From: an uncultured Alphaproteobacteria bacterium | GTDB lineage: Bacteria > Pseudomonadota > Alphaproteobacteria > Caulobacterales > Parvularculaceae | Reading direction: 5' to 3' | DNA: 64,000 bases | Assembly: GCA_902826095.1 (NCBI GenBank) | Contig: CADEDN010000015.1 | Span: 1-64,000 of the forward strand | Shown here: positions 17,402 to 26,562 of the stretch, piece by piece | How positions within the stretch are numbered: position 1 is the first letter of the stretch | How the letters are laid out: the number at the start of each line of letters is the position of its first letter | Notes under the pieces: model-generated | The model's database searches: none | The model's input: only the letters and a program-made list of their open reading frames with translations | Told to the model about the DNA's origin: nothing | Translations under genes and position numbers: made by a program

Positions 17402-18286
17402 TCAAAACCCCCGCAGCGGCATCCCTGCCGGCCGCTGCAGCCAATTGTCATTCGGGTAATGCGCGCCGGCCTCGATCATGTGCAGCGTGTAGGCCATGCG
17501 GGGGTTCTGCGAACGGTTCGCGCGGCTCATATGCGGCGCGCGGCCTGAAAAGATCACAAGATCGCCGATGGCGGCCGGGGCGGCGACGCGGCGGTCTTCC
17601 GGATACGGAGCGTCCGATAGCTCGACCATTTCGGTTCCCCCGTTCTTGCGGCGGAAAAGACGGCGGAGCGGCCCTTTATGCTCGCCTGGAATGAACGCCA
17701 TGCAGCCGTTTTGAAGCGTCGCCGCGTCGATCGCGAGCCAGAAGCCGACGCAGGTTTCAGGCTCGGTATAGAGGAACGTCGAATCCTGGTGGCAGGTCAC
17801 CTCGCCGCCGATCGAGGGCGGCTTCATGATCACCATCGATTGCAGCAGCAGCGGATCGTCAAACCCGACCGCGCGCGCGGCCGCCTCCATTTTCCTTGAG
17901 CGCGAGAACGCCGAGAAGACAGGATCGAGGTCGTGCAGCGCGTGGCCGATCTTGTTGATCGACTCGCGTTTTGGCCGCTTCAGCCTTCCATCGGCGCCAT
18001 AGGCTTCTTCTTCGAGAAAGAAGCTGATCGCCCCGCCGGAGTTCAGGAAATACGCATCTTCGGCGTGGGCCTGCGTCGTCGTCGAAAAGACGGTGCGGTG
18101 CGCGTCGATGTCGAAGCCGTCGATGAGATCGAAGGCGCGCTGCTTCAGCGCGGCGCATTCCTCGGGGGTAGCGAAATTCCTGAGGATGACGATTCCGGTT
18201 TCGTCGAACGCGGCGCGAAGGCTCGGCGCAAAGCTGTGGTCAGCGCCAAAAAGGAATGACGGGAGCGACACCGACGACGCCCTCAC
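17402..18286 (-). CDS. Phytanoyl-CoA dioxygenase (PhyH) family protein
   Basis: A 294-aa Fe(II)/2-oxoglutarate oxygenase of the PhyH type. The HxD pair is in TCHQDSTFLY and the distal His in RAPHMSRANRS, with the 2OG-binding Arg a few residues on (RMAYTLH context). Domain spans almost the whole protein. Members hydroxylate lipid or secondary-metabolite substrates; the human homologues include PHYHD1, to which the DKPxS...CHQD layout is similar. Substrate unknown. The start is a GTG at 18286 with GGGA upstream; a GTG 15 bases downstream is the alternative. Repeat sequence lies between it and cysS, so the two may not be co-transcribed. Confidence 0.85.
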   Translation of the reverse strand: MRASSVSLPSFLFGADHSFAPSLRAAFDETGIVILRNFATPEECAALKQRAFDLIDGFDIDAHRTVFSTTTQAHAEDAYFLNSGGAISFFLEEEAYGADGRLKRPKRESINKIGHALHDLDPVFSAFSRSRKMEAAARAVGFDDPLLLQSMVIMKPPSIGGEVTCHQDSTFLYTEPETCVGFWLAIDAATLQNGCMAFIPGEHKGPLRRLFRRKNGGTEMVELSDAPYPEDRRVAAPAAIGDLVIFSGRAPHMSRANRSQNPRMAYTLHMIEAGAHYPNDNWLQRPAGMPLRGF

Positions 18287-18290
18287 AAAT

Positions 18291-18395
18291 TATCCCGGAA
18301 ACCGGCGCAGCCGGCTTTCCGGAATCTGGAGCGGCGGCGCGCAGGGGCGGCATCAGATCCCGGATAATCGCCTTCGGCGATTTCCGGGATGACAC
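18291..18395. repeat. Dispersed palindromic repeat, composite copy
   Basis: Two adjacent hairpins. The first pairs CCGGAAACCGGC with GCCGGCTTTCCGG (18295-18323). The second pairs ATCCCGGATAATCGCC with GGCGATTTCCGGGAT (18357-18390) and ends in GACAC. It lies between PhyH and cysS. The same TCATCCCGG...CCGGGAT family occurs at 17252, 53484 and 55762. Such elements are common between genes in alphaproteobacteria. Confidence 0.75.
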
Positions 18396-18418
18396 CAGAG
18401 GAAGAATTCGCCTTCACG

Positions 18419-19795
18419 TCACACCCTCCGCCACGTCGCCCCGGACTGGCCATCTTCAATAATCACGCCTTCCGCCGCAAGCGCATCCCTGATGCGGTCG
18501 GAGGTCTTGAAGTCCTTCGCCTTTCGCGCCGCCGTGCGTTCCGCGAGCATCGCCTCGATCGCCTCGGCGGTAAGCGCGGCGCCGTCCGAAGGCGGCGTCC
18601 ATTTGAACCATGCCTCGGGCGCGCTCGCGAAAAATCCCATCAGCGCCCCCGCCGCTTTCAATCGCGCGGCGGCGCGGCGTTTGGGCTCGCCTTCCATCTG
18701 CATCGCGATGTCGCGCAATTCGTGGAGGCCGGCGATCGCTTCGGGCGTATTCATGTCGTCTTCCAGCGGCAGAACGACGCTTTCGGGAATGTCGGCCTCC
18801 CCGTCCGGCGCCGCCTCGGCGAGCAGTCGATAGAAGCGGTCGAGCTGCTTTTTCGACTGCTCGATCAGATCGTCGGTCCATTCGAGCGGCTGACGGTACT
18901 GCGCCGAAAGGAGCGCAAAGCGCAAGGTTTCGCCATGGTGCTTCTTCAGGAGATCGCGCGGCAGGGCGACATTGCCGAGCGATTTCGACATTTTGTCGGC
19001 GCCCATGTTGAGAAAGCCGTTGTGCAGCCAATAGCGCGCGAGCGGCGCGCCGGAATGCGCGCAGGCCGATTGCGCGATTTCATTTTCGTGATGCGGGAAT
19101 TTCAGATCCTGCCCGCCGCCGTGAATGTCGATCGTCTCGCCCAAAACCTTTTCGATCATCGCCGAGCATTCAAGATGCCAACCTGGCCGGCCGCGCCCCC
19201 ACGGGCTCTCCCAACCGGGCTCGTCCGCCTTCGACGGCTTCCAGAGGACGAAGTCGGCGGCGTTCTCCTTGTACGGCGCAATTTCGACGCGCGCGCCGGC
19301 GAGGCGCTCGTCGGCGTCGGCGCCCGAGAGCCTTCCATAGTCCGCGAATTTCCCGACCGAGAACAGCGCGTGTCCCTTCGCGGCGTAAGCGAAGCCTTGC
19401 GCGACGAGGCGCTCGGTCAGCGCGATCATCTCGGCGATATGGCCGGTCGCCGCCGGCTTTGCCGTCGGCGCGAGACAATTGAACGCCGAAAGCTCCTCGT
19501 CATAGATTCGCGCGTATTTCGTCGTGATCTCGGCGATCGGCGCGCCGGTCTCCTTCGACGCCTTGATGATCTTGTCGTCGATGTCGGTGAAATTGCGCGC
19601 ATAGACGACCGCGCCTTCGCCAAAGCGCCGCCGCAGCAGGCGAAACAGAAGATCGAAGACGACGGCCGCGCGGAAATTGCCGATATGGGCGTGGTTGTAG
19701 ACGGTCGGCCCGCAGACATACATCGTCACGCGGGCGGGATCGCCGGGAACAAAGAGCCGCTTTTCGCGGGAGAGGCTGTCGTAGAGCTGCAGCAT
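18419..19795 (-). CDS. cysS: Cysteinyl-tRNA synthetase
   Basis: A 458-aa class I aminoacyl-tRNA synthetase that charges tRNA-Cys. The HIGH-type motif HIGN is at residues 37-40, preceded by the zinc-ligand Cys28 (MYVCGPTVYNHAHIGN), with other zinc ligands in HLECSAMI and HHENEIAQS. KMSKS follows in the catalytic domain, and the C-terminal helical anticodon region closes with DRIRDALAAEGVIIEDG. The ATG at 19795 was chosen because homology (LQLYDSLSREK) begins there. Length is normal. It follows the SDR gene by 43 bp on the same strand. Confidence 0.97.
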   Translation of the reverse strand: MLQLYDSLSREKRLFVPGDPARVTMYVCGPTVYNHAHIGNFRAAVVFDLLFRLLRRRFGEGAVVYARNFTDIDDKIIKASKETGAPIAEITTKYARIYDEELSAFNCLAPTAKPAATGHIAEMIALTERLVAQGFAYAAKGHALFSVGKFADYGRLSGADADERLAGARVEIAPYKENAADFVLWKPSKADEPGWESPWGRGRPGWHLECSAMIEKVLGETIDIHGGGQDLKFPHHENEIAQSACAHSGAPLARYWLHNGFLNMGADKMSKSLGNVALPRDLLKKHHGETLRFALLSAQYRQPLEWTDDLIEQSKKQLDRFYRLLAEAAPDGEADIPESVVLPLEDDMNTPEAIAGLHELRDIAMQMEGEPKRRAAARLKAAGALMGFFASAPEAWFKWTPPSDGAALTAEAIEAMLAERTAARKAKDFKTSDRIRDALAAEGVIIEDGQSGATWRRV

Positions 19796-19838
19796 GCGGA
19801 ATCTGCTAGGCGGCGGCGGCGCGCCCCGCAAGACGCCG

Positions 19839-20579
19839 TCAGAATTTTTCCTTCCAGGGGCGCAGGTCAAGCTCATGCGTCCACGCCGAGCGCGGCTGCC
19901 GGTGCAGCCATAGGTAATTTTGCGCGATGGCGTCCGGCACCAGGACGGCGTCGTCGGCGCGCTTGGCGTCGATGTCGGGCGTCAGGCCGCGGATGAATTC
20001 CGTGTCGATCGCGCCGTCGATGATGACATGCGCGACATGGATATTTTTGGGGCCGAGTTCACGAGCCATCGACTGCGCGAGCGCGCGGAGCGCGTGCTTT
20101 GCGCCGGCGAACGCGCAATAGCCGGCGCCGCCGCGCAAGCTGGCGGTCGCGCCGGTGAAAATGATCGTGCCGCGCCCGCGGGGGATCATCCGCTTGGCCG
20201 CCTCGCGGCCGGTCAGAAAGCCGGCGAAAGCCCCCATCTCCCAGACTTTCCGATAGACCTGCGCCGTCGTCTCCGCGACGGCGAAATTGACATTCGCGCC
20301 AATGTTGAAGATGGCGGCTTCGATCGGCGCGACTTCCGCTTCGATGCGGTCGAAGAGCGCGATCATCGCCGCTTCATCGCGGGCGTCGGTCGGCATCGCG
20401 ATCGCCTTGCCGCCGTCGTCGCGGATCGATTGCGCGAGCGCTTCGAGCGCGTCCGTATGACGGGGACGCCGCGCGACGCAGGCCGTCATTCCCTCGCGGG
20501 CGAAGGCGCGCGCGATCGCGGCGCCGGTCGCGTCGCCGGCGCCGATGACGACGCAGGCGCCATTGGCGTCATTCGCCAT
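19839..20579 (-). CDS. SDR family oxidoreductase with Phe at the catalytic Tyr
   Basis: A 246-aa short-chain dehydrogenase/reductase. The Rossmann motif GAGDATGAAIARAFA is at residues 12-26 and the NxGAN-type segment FNIGANVNF follows. Where classical SDRs have Tyr-x3-Lys, this reads FAGAKHALRALAQSMAREL, so Phe replaces the catalytic Tyr although Lys and a preceding Ser are kept. A Tyr four... residues earlier (GAGYCAF) could in principle compensate. The ATG overlaps the DUF2270 stop (TGATG), so the pair is translationally coupled. Substrate unknown; activity is uncertain for the reason given. Confidence 0.85.
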   Translation of the reverse strand: MANDANGACVVIGAGDATGAAIARAFAREGMTACVARRPRHTDALEALAQSIRDDGGKAIAMPTDARDEAAMIALFDRIEAEVAPIEAAIFNIGANVNFAVAETTAQVYRKVWEMGAFAGFLTGREAAKRMIPRGRGTIIFTGATASLRGGAGYCAFAGAKHALRALAQSMARELGPKNIHVAHVIIDGAIDTEFIRGLTPDIDAKRADDAVLVPDAIAQNYLWLHRQPRSAWTHELDLRPWKEKF

Positions 20580-21292
20580 CAGCCCATCCCCGTGACGCCG
20601 TCCCGCGTTCCGTGCTTGGCGCGATCGAGCCCGCGCGACCAGATCGCGAGCGCGATCCACGTCGCATGAAACAGAGCGCCGATCGCCAGATTGACGACGC
20701 CGGGAACTGGCCCGATCGCCGTCCGCTCGAAGAAGTCGGCAAGACTCGCGATCGGCGCCGGGTGAATGGCGACCTTGCCGAGATAGGCGAGGGCCTGGAA
20801 CGCGAAAATATAGCCGTAATTGCGCCGGAGGCGCCGGCCGAGCGCGCGCCAGAAGCTGATGTGATATTGCGGCGTCAGATAATCCGCTGCGAGAATATCC
20901 TGCCATTGTCCGGGGTCTGGTCTGTGCGAGCGCAGGAGAAGCGGCGCGTAGAAATTCGTTTCGATCCAGCGGCAGCGCGCGCGCCAGACGTTGAAATAGC
21001 GATAGCGCCGCGCCTCGAACACGAGAAACACGGCGATCAGCCAGCCGACGAGGAGGAGCGGCACTGGCGAGGCGTTCGGATTGGCGTAGCTGATCGACAG
21101 CGCAAGACCGAGCGTCACGACCGACCAGTTCGTCGTCGCGTCAAGGCGCGTCCGCCAGATGGTCGAGCGATAGACCTCGCCGCGGTAGAGATGCGCGAGC
21201 GCGCCGATTTCGGCGGCGTCGAACTGAAAGCCGGTGCCGCCGGGCGGCGAGGTCCATCGGCGCCAGTCAGGATTTTGCGGCGTCTCGTTCAT
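20579..21292 (-). CDS. DUF2270 predicted integral membrane protein
   Basis: A 237-aa membrane protein of the DUF2270 family, marked by HLYRGEVYRSTIWRTRLDATTNWSV near its N-terminus and FEARRYRYFNVWRARCRWIETNFYAPLL in the middle. At least two membrane segments follow the first conserved block (VTLGLALSISYA and LLLVGWLIAVFLVF), and two more occur toward the C-terminus. Function unknown. The ATG at 21292 fits the conserved N-terminus. It overlaps the SDR start and lies 39 bp after pyrD on the same strand. Confidence 0.85.
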   Translation of the reverse strand: MNETPQNPDWRRWTSPPGGTGFQFDAAEIGALAHLYRGEVYRSTIWRTRLDATTNWSVVTLGLALSISYANPNASPVPLLLVGWLIAVFLVFEARRYRYFNVWRARCRWIETNFYAPLLLRSHRPDPGQWQDILAADYLTPQYHISFWRALGRRLRRNYGYIFAFQALAYLGKVAIHPAPIASLADFFERTAIGPVPGVVNLAIGALFHATWIALAIWSRGLDRAKHGTRDGVTGMG

Positions 21293-21331
21293 GGCGCGAA
21301 CATCGCGCCGCGCCCGGTGCATTTGCAAGCA

Positions 21332-22387
21332 TTATTGCGCCGATCCGACGGCGGCCGCGACCGACTCGAAGGCGTCCGCTTTGAGCCGGCCCGGCAGTCC
21401 CTCGACAATCTCGGCGACGATCGCCGGACCCTTGTAGATGAGCGCGGTGTAAAGCTGCACCAGCGAAGCGCCCGCGCGGATTTTGGCGTAAACGTCATCA
21501 AGAGACGAGACGCCGCCGACGCCGATCAGCGGGATGCGTCCTTTGAGGGTCTTGTGGAACTCCTTCAGCAGCGTCGTTGACGGCGCGAAAAGCGGCTTGC
21601 CGGAAAGGCCGCCCTTTTCCTCTTTGAAGGCGCTGCGCAGAGTCGACGGCCGCGCGATCGTCGTGTTCGAAACGATCAGCGCGTCGATTTTCTGCTCGAC
21701 AATCGCGGCGGCGATGTCGGCCTTGTCGGCGTCGGCGAGATCGGGCGCGACTTTCAGGAACACCGGCGCTTTTTCTTTCAGCGCGTCGCGCGCGGCGATG
21801 ACGCGCGAGAGCAGATCGACCAGCGCCGCCTTATCCTGCAGCGCGCGAAGGCCCGGCGTGTTCGGCGAGGAAATGTTCACCGTGTAGAAATCAACCAGCC
21901 CCTCAAGCCGCCGGACGCCGGCGACGAAATCCTCGATGCGATCTTCGCTGTCCTTGTTGGCGCCGAGATTGGCGCCGACGACGCCCGCACGCTCTCGCCG
22001 GCGAAGCCGCGCGGCGATCGCGTCGAGACCTTCATTGTTGAAGCCGTAGCGGTTGATGACGGCTTCGTCTTCTTTCAGGCGAAAAACGCGCGGGCGATCA
22101 TTGCCGGGCTGCGCCCTCGGCGTCACGGCGCCGACTTCGACAAAGCCGAAACCAAGCCGCAGCATCGCGTCTGGAACTTCGGCGTTCTTGTCGAAACCGG
22201 CGGCGAGGCCGATCGGGTTTGGAAAATCGATCCCGGCGATGCGCGTCGCCAGCATCGGATCTGATCGCACGCGAAAGCGCGGCGCGACGGGCGAGGCCAT
22301 CAGCCTCACCGTCGCGCGGTGCGCGGCTTCCGGATCGAGCAGTTGAACCGCTTTCGCGCCGAGCGCGGCGACAAGACGCGCCGTCAT
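21332..22387 (-). CDS. pyrD: Dihydroorotate dehydrogenase (quinone), class 2
   Basis: A 351-aa FMN enzyme of pyrimidine synthesis that oxidises dihydroorotate and passes electrons to quinone. The N-terminal helical extension (residues 1-about 45) marks the membrane-associated class 2 form. FMN and substrate motifs are present: NPIGLAAGFDKNAEVPDA, GFGFVEVGAVTPRAQPGN, NRYGFNNEG, and NISSPNTPGLR with the catalytic Ser. IPLIGVGGVSSLDD and a C-terminal LYTALIYKGP close the barrel. The ATG overlaps the stop of the DUF952 gene (ATGA), a pairing often seen in alphaproteobacteria. Confidence 0.96.
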   Translation of the reverse strand: MTARLVAALGAKAVQLLDPEAAHRATVRLMASPVAPRFRVRSDPMLATRIAGIDFPNPIGLAAGFDKNAEVPDAMLRLGFGFVEVGAVTPRAQPGNDRPRVFRLKEDEAVINRYGFNNEGLDAIAARLRRRERAGVVGANLGANKDSEDRIEDFVAGVRRLEGLVDFYTVNISSPNTPGLRALQDKAALVDLLSRVIAARDALKEKAPVFLKVAPDLADADKADIAAAIVEQKIDALIVSNTTIARPSTLRSAFKEEKGGLSGKPLFAPSTTLLKEFHKTLKGRIPLIGVGGVSSLDDVYAKIRAGASLVQLYTALIYKGPAIVAEIVEGLPGRLKADAFESVAAAVGSAQ

Positions 22388-22725
22388 AAGACCGGCTCGC
22401 CAAAGGCGTAGAATCCGTCCGCTTGACGCAGACGGCGCGCGCCGGTCGCTTTCGTCGCGGGAAGATCGGCGTAAAGATGCGGGAACAGCGCGCCGCCGCG
22501 CGAGGCCTCCCATTTTAGGTCGCGGCCGAAATCCTCCGCCTCGAATGCAACGGCGACGAGATCGTCGCGCCCGGCGAAATGGAGGCGCGCCGTTTCAAGA
22601 ACCTGCTCCTCCGTAGACAGATGAATATAGCCGTCCTTGACGTCGATCGGGGCGGGCGGAATGCGTCCGCTCCGCCGCGCGGCGGCCCAGTCTTCGGCGC
22701 TGATGATCTTGCAAATCACGGTCAT
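22384..22725 (-). CDS. DUF952 family protein
   Basis: A 113-aa protein of the DUF952 family, recognised from ICKIISAEDWAAARRSGRI, DGYIHLSTEEQVLETA and GALFPHLYADLP. The fold resembles an ADP-ribosyltransferase-like beta sandwich in related structures, but no activity is established. It is translationally coupled to pyrD (4-bp overlap). The ATG at 22725 starts exactly at the conserved core; an upstream in-frame start would add a poorly conserved basic leader. Confidence 0.85.
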   Translation of the reverse strand: MTVICKIISAEDWAAARRSGRIPPAPIDVKDGYIHLSTEEQVLETARLHFAGRDDLVAVAFEAEDFGRDLKWEASRGGALFPHLYADLPATKATGARRLRQADGFYAFGEPVL

Positions 22726-22784
22726 GCGCGCCCGTAACGCGGCGCGCGGCGGCGCGCAACCCATCAGCCTGAAGCCGCCCCGAG

Positions 22785-23534
22785 CTAGGGCTGCGAAGCG
22801 ATAAAGTCTTTCTCCGCTTGTGGCCCCGCGGCGATCGCGGCCTTGAATTCGTGCGCGAGCGCTTGAATGTCCGCCTCGAACTTTGTCGAGGGCGCGGCGG
22901 CGAGCGAAGCGTCAAGCGCGCCAAGCCCTTCGGCGCGCCACTCTTTGCGGCCGTCCGCAAGAAGGCGTAGCGCGCATTCATAGGCGATCGTCGGATTGCC
23001 CGGCGCAAGCGCGCGCGCCTTCAGGAATTCCTGACGCCCAAGCGCCGGATCGGCGCCGTAGAGCGAGCCGCCGCCGCGCCGCGCCACCTCAATCCGCCAG
23101 GCGGCCGAAGTTGACAACGCCCACGGATTATCCGGATCGAGCGCCAGCGCCGAGTCGATCCGATTGCGCACCTTTCCGGGAAGGCCGGAAAACAGCGCCT
23201 TGACCGGCGACATGCGGGCGCCTTTAAGGCCGAGCGCGATCGCCGCCTGCAGATGCGCTTCCGGCAATTTCGGATCAAGCGCGACCGCCTGCTCGGCGAT
23301 CTCGAACGCCTCGTCCGCTTTTTTGCGCGCGGACTTTCGGCCGCCCTCAAAATAGGAAACGGCGTTCACCGCCCGCGCCGCCAGCGCCAGATCCTCAGCC
23401 CGTCCGGCGCGGGTCGCAAGATCGACCGCTTTCGCATAATCGCCCGCGGCATAAGCAGCAAAGGCCGCATTTTCCGGCTCGGCATGAGCCGCCGCCGATA
23501 AGAGAGCAAGGGCGGCGATCAACGCGACTTTCAT
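22785..23534 (-). CDS. Periplasmic TPR-repeat protein
   Basis: A 249-aa exported protein with a signal peptide (MKVALIAALALLSAAAHA, residues 1-18) followed by tetratricopeptide-like helices (NAAFAAYAAGDYAKAVDLATRAG; AFEIAEQAVALDPKLPEAHLQAAIALGLKGA). TPR proteins act as protein-binding scaffolds; the partner is unknown. GGAG lies seven bases upstream of the chosen ATG. It is divergent from the DASS transporter, with 100 bp between the two starts, and 59 bp upstream of DUF952. Confidence 0.8.
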   Translation of the reverse strand: MKVALIAALALLSAAAHAEPENAAFAAYAAGDYAKAVDLATRAGRAEDLALAARAVNAVSYFEGGRKSARKKADEAFEIAEQAVALDPKLPEAHLQAAIALGLKGARMSPVKALFSGLPGKVRNRIDSALALDPDNPWALSTSAAWRIEVARRGGGSLYGADPALGRQEFLKARALAPGNPTIAYECALRLLADGRKEWRAEGLGALDASLAAAPSTKFEADIQALAHEFKAAIAAGPQAEKDFIASQP

Positions 23535-23634
23535 CAAGGTCTCCAGCGGCGGCGGAAGAAGCTTAGCCGATAGCCGGAAACCGCGCCTGTCACAAACTGG
23601 ACAGCGCAAGGCGAACGCCCCTTAATTCGCCGCC

Positions 23635-24999
23635 ATGAAGTGGGCGCGCATCTTCGGCGGTCTCGTTCTCGCCGCCGTGGGCGGCGCGGCGGCGCTTGCC
23701 GGCGGATTGTCGGAACCGATCGCCTGGACGATCGCGATCACCGCGCTCACCGCCGCCTGGTGGGTGACGGAAGCGATCCCGATCCCCGCGACGTCGCTCA
23801 TTCCCTTCGCGGCGTTTCCGATGGCGGGCGTCATCGATCATCGCGAGGCGGCCTCCGCGTTCGGCGATCATGTGATCGTGCTCCTCATGGGCGCCTTCAT
23901 GCTCTCGAAGGGGCTCGAAAAATCCGGCGCGCATGAGCGCCTCGCGCTTTACATGATCCGGTTTGTCGGCGCGTCGGGAAAGCGGCTTGTCGCCGGCTTC
24001 ATGATCGCCTCCGCCCTCACCTCAATGTGGGTGTCGAACACGGCGACTACCTTGATGCTGATGCCGATCGCGCTGGCGATCCTGGCGCGCGCGGAGGATC
24101 GCTCGCTCGACGTTCCAATCGTGCTCGGCGTCGCGTATGCGGCCTCGATCGGCGGTCTCGGCACCTTGATCGGCACGCCGCCGAACGTCATCTTCGCCGG
24201 CATCTATGAGCGGACGACCGGGGCCGAATATGGCTTTGTCGAATGGATGAAAACCGGCGTTCCGGTGGTCGTGATCGGCGTCCTCTTGTCGGTTCTGTGG
24301 CTGACTCGGCGGATAAAATTCAACGAGCGGGTCGCCATTCCCTCGCCGGGCGCTTGGTCGGCGGCGGAGATTCGCACCCTGATCGTTTTCGGCGCGACGG
24401 TCCTTCTCTGGATCACCCGGAGCGAGCCTTTTGGCGGTTGGTCGTCCTGGCTCGGCATCGAAGGCGCCGGCGATTCAACAGTCGCACTCCTTGCGGTCGC
24501 CGCGATGTTCCTCATCCCCGACGGCAAGGGAAGCGCGCTCCTCGACTGGAAATGGGCGTCGGACATCCCGTGGGGCATGCTGCTCCTCTTCGCCGGCGGC
24601 ATCTGCATCGCGATCGCCTTTGAGAAATCCGGCCTCTCGACCTTGATCGGCTCATCGCTCGCCGGCGCGAAGGCGCTGCCGCCCTTCGTCCTGATGCTGC
24701 TGATCTGCCTTGTCGTCACCTTCATGAGCGAGCTGACATCGAACACCGCGGTCGCGACGCTGGTCCTGCCCGTCCTCGCGGCGGCGGCGGAAGGGACAGG
24801 GTTGGCGGCGACCGTCCTGATGGTTCCGGCGGCGATGGCGGCGTCGTCAGGCTTCATGCTGCCGGTCTCGACCGCGCCGAACGCCATCGCTTACGGCACG
24901 GGGCGCGTCACCATCGCCGAGATGGCGCGCGAGGGATTCGCGCTCAATTTGATGCTGGCTGTCGTCATCGCTTGCGTGTGCTATTTCGCGTTCCGATGA
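23635..24999 (+). CDS. DASS (SLC13) family sodium:anion symporter
   Basis: A 454-aa inner-membrane transporter with about 11 hydrophobic segments. Both Ser-Asn-Thr motifs that shape the substrate and sodium sites in this family are present (WVSNTATTLMLMPI and SELTSNTAVATLVLPV), as is STAPNAIAYGTG near the C-terminus. Substrates in this family include dicarboxylates such as succinate, citrate, and sulfate; the choice cannot be made from sequence. It is convergent with the dCTP deaminase gene, with an 18-bp gap, and marks the left edge of the AT-richer islet. Confidence 0.93.
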   Translation: MKWARIFGGLVLAAVGGAAALAGGLSEPIAWTIAITALTAAWWVTEAIPIPATSLIPFAAFPMAGVIDHREAASAFGDHVIVLLMGAFMLSKGLEKSGAHERLALYMIRFVGASGKRLVAGFMIASALTSMWVSNTATTLMLMPIALAILARAEDRSLDVPIVLGVAYAASIGGLGTLIGTPPNVIFAGIYERTTGAEYGFVEWMKTGVPVVVIGVLLSVLWLTRRIKFNERVAIPSPGAWSAAEIRTLIVFGATVLLWITRSEPFGGWSSWLGIEGAGDSTVALLAVAAMFLIPDGKGSALLDWKWASDIPWGMLLLFAGGICIAIAFEKSGLSTLIGSSLAGAKALPPFVLMLLICLVVTFMSELTSNTAVATLVLPVLAAAAEGTGLAATVLMVPAAMAASSGFMLPVSTAPNAIAYGTGRVTIAEMAREGFALNLMLAVVIACVCYFAFR

Positions 25000-25017
25000 G
25001 AAGCAAGAAAATCGCGT

Positions 25018-26511
25018 TCAACTGCGAGCTTTGGCTTTCACATGTTCGAGCACATATGTTTCAAGCTGAGCATAAACGGGCAATTTAATTTCCATGACCG
25101 GCTTTTTATGACCACGTATGTATTCTTGGAATTTGCCATCCTCGTCCTTACGCTTTCGTCGTGCGAAGAGCATGTCGTACCGGCGAGGCGTAATTCCATG
25201 AAAATGAGTAAACTTCACTGCACCAAACTTCTTGTATTGTCCGCGCCCTTTGCCCTCGACCTCTATTGAGTCACTGTGAAGTAGCGCGACGAGACTTTTG
25301 GGGTATGGCTCCAGAAAATATACTTGCTCAATGCCGCTGGCGACAATGTGTTTCGCACACATATGACACGGAAAAGTGGTGCAAAAGAGCGTTGCGCCTT
25401 TCAAACTACTGTGGGTTCGAGCCGCATCGACAATGGCGTTCATTTCAGCATGAACAATCCGTCCGTATTCAAGCGCGTCCATTAGACTCAAGCGCTTGAG
25501 CTTTTCCGTTGTGGATGCTGACAATTCCGAGATGCCGAGTGCGATCAACACCTCTTTTAGCAGCTCTTGTTTTCGAACATCATTCGAATCAATTCCGCGA
25601 TTAAATTCACGATCATCAAGATTCCCATCCTCAGGCCAGTATGTTCCACCTTTAGCCTTGGGGACTTCGTTACAGCCAATCGAGATTAGTTCGCCGTCCG
25701 GTGAAAAAATCGCGGCGCCAACCTGCCGCGAAAGATCGGCAGTACGAAGCGCCGCTGCCCGGGCCATAAACATGCCATGTTCAACTCTCGATGGCGTAAA
25801 TTTGTTTGACGAAAAAAGGACTTCACAAAATCGATTGATTTGGTAATCGGGAGCGCTGTTGTCCTGATCCAGCTTAACAATGATGTCCGCGTTGTGAAAA
25901 ATTTCGCCAACACGCTGTCCATGAGAAACATTGGATTCGTCTTCGTCAGTCTGAACCAGCTTCGTCGCTTCGGACTCAAATTTTAAATGATCCCCGTCGT
26001 TCTCGCTGCTCGCCATCTTTCTGCAAAGGAAATCGACTCTAGCGGCACGATCGGAGTAAATTGAGATTTGGTAGAAAAGTCTTCCATACACCGAACGAAG
26101 GAGATCGATTTCTTCCGGCCGTTTGAATTGATGAATTAGAAACGCGTTCTTCTGAAAATTCTCCCCTGCCGGCACGGACAAAGAATTTCGAATTTCGACA
26201 ACCTGTTGGATACTGAGGCCCGCAAGAATCGCATCATCCTCCAATTTCTCGCGGACCTTGTTGCCGTAAAGAATGTGCGATTTGTATCGGTCAAAATAGG
26301 GCGCACTGACGAGTGGGTGCTCTGGGTTTGCGGCAACGAACGGCTTCAAGCGCGAAAACACGTCGGTTACTTTGATCTTATGAACGCGATAGTCATTTGC
26401 GCGAAAGAATTTTTCAAAATCCTGTAGCGCTCGGTCAGTCGGAGTGCCAATTGGCGAGACAAACCCCAAAAATAATTCCGGCAAATCAATTTGTGGAAAA
26501 AGCTTGCTCAT
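25018..26511 (-). CDS. Probable anti-phage dCTP deaminase
   Basis: A 497-aa two-part protein. The N-terminal region (about 1-190) starts LPELFLGFVSPIGTPTDRALQDFEKFFR and resembles the P-loop-like nucleotide-binding domain of anti-phage dCTP deaminases, though the Walker lysine is not obvious. The C-terminal region is a zinc cytidine-deaminase fold with HAE (His354, Glu356) and PCHMC (Cys382, Cys385). Known members drain dCTP in infected cells and so stall phage replication. ATG 26511 has GGGGGAG just upstream. The gene is visibly AT-richer than both neighbours and lies between two chromosomal genes, which suggests horizontal gain. A housekeeping dCMP deaminase is the main alternative, but those are about 150 aa. 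Confidence 0.8.
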   Translation of the reverse strand: MSKLFPQIDLPELFLGFVSPIGTPTDRALQDFEKFFRANDYRVHKIKVTDVFSRLKPFVAANPEHPLVSAPYFDRYKSHILYGNKVREKLEDDAILAGLSIQQVVEIRNSLSVPAGENFQKNAFLIHQFKRPEEIDLLRSVYGRLFYQISIYSDRAARVDFLCRKMASSENDGDHLKFESEATKLVQTDEDESNVSHGQRVGEIFHNADIIVKLDQDNSAPDYQINRFCEVLFSSNKFTPSRVEHGMFMARAAALRTADLSRQVGAAIFSPDGELISIGCNEVPKAKGGTYWPEDGNLDDREFNRGIDSNDVRKQELLKEVLIALGISELSASTTEKLKRLSLMDALEYGRIVHAEMNAIVDAARTHSSLKGATLFCTTFPCHMCAKHIVASGIEQVYFLEPYPKSLVALLHSDSIEVEGKGRGQYKKFGAVKFTHFHGITPRRYDMLFARRKRKDEDGKFQEYIRGHKKPVMEIKLPVYAQLETYVLEHVKAKARS

Positions 26512-26562
26512 TGACTCCCCCGAATCACCAGATTTAAAATCAATGCTAACAGGGAGAGAGCA

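Noticed and set aside
18389-19996. 535-aa plus-strand ORF
   Set aside because: Antisense to cysS, a certain gene; very high Arg content.
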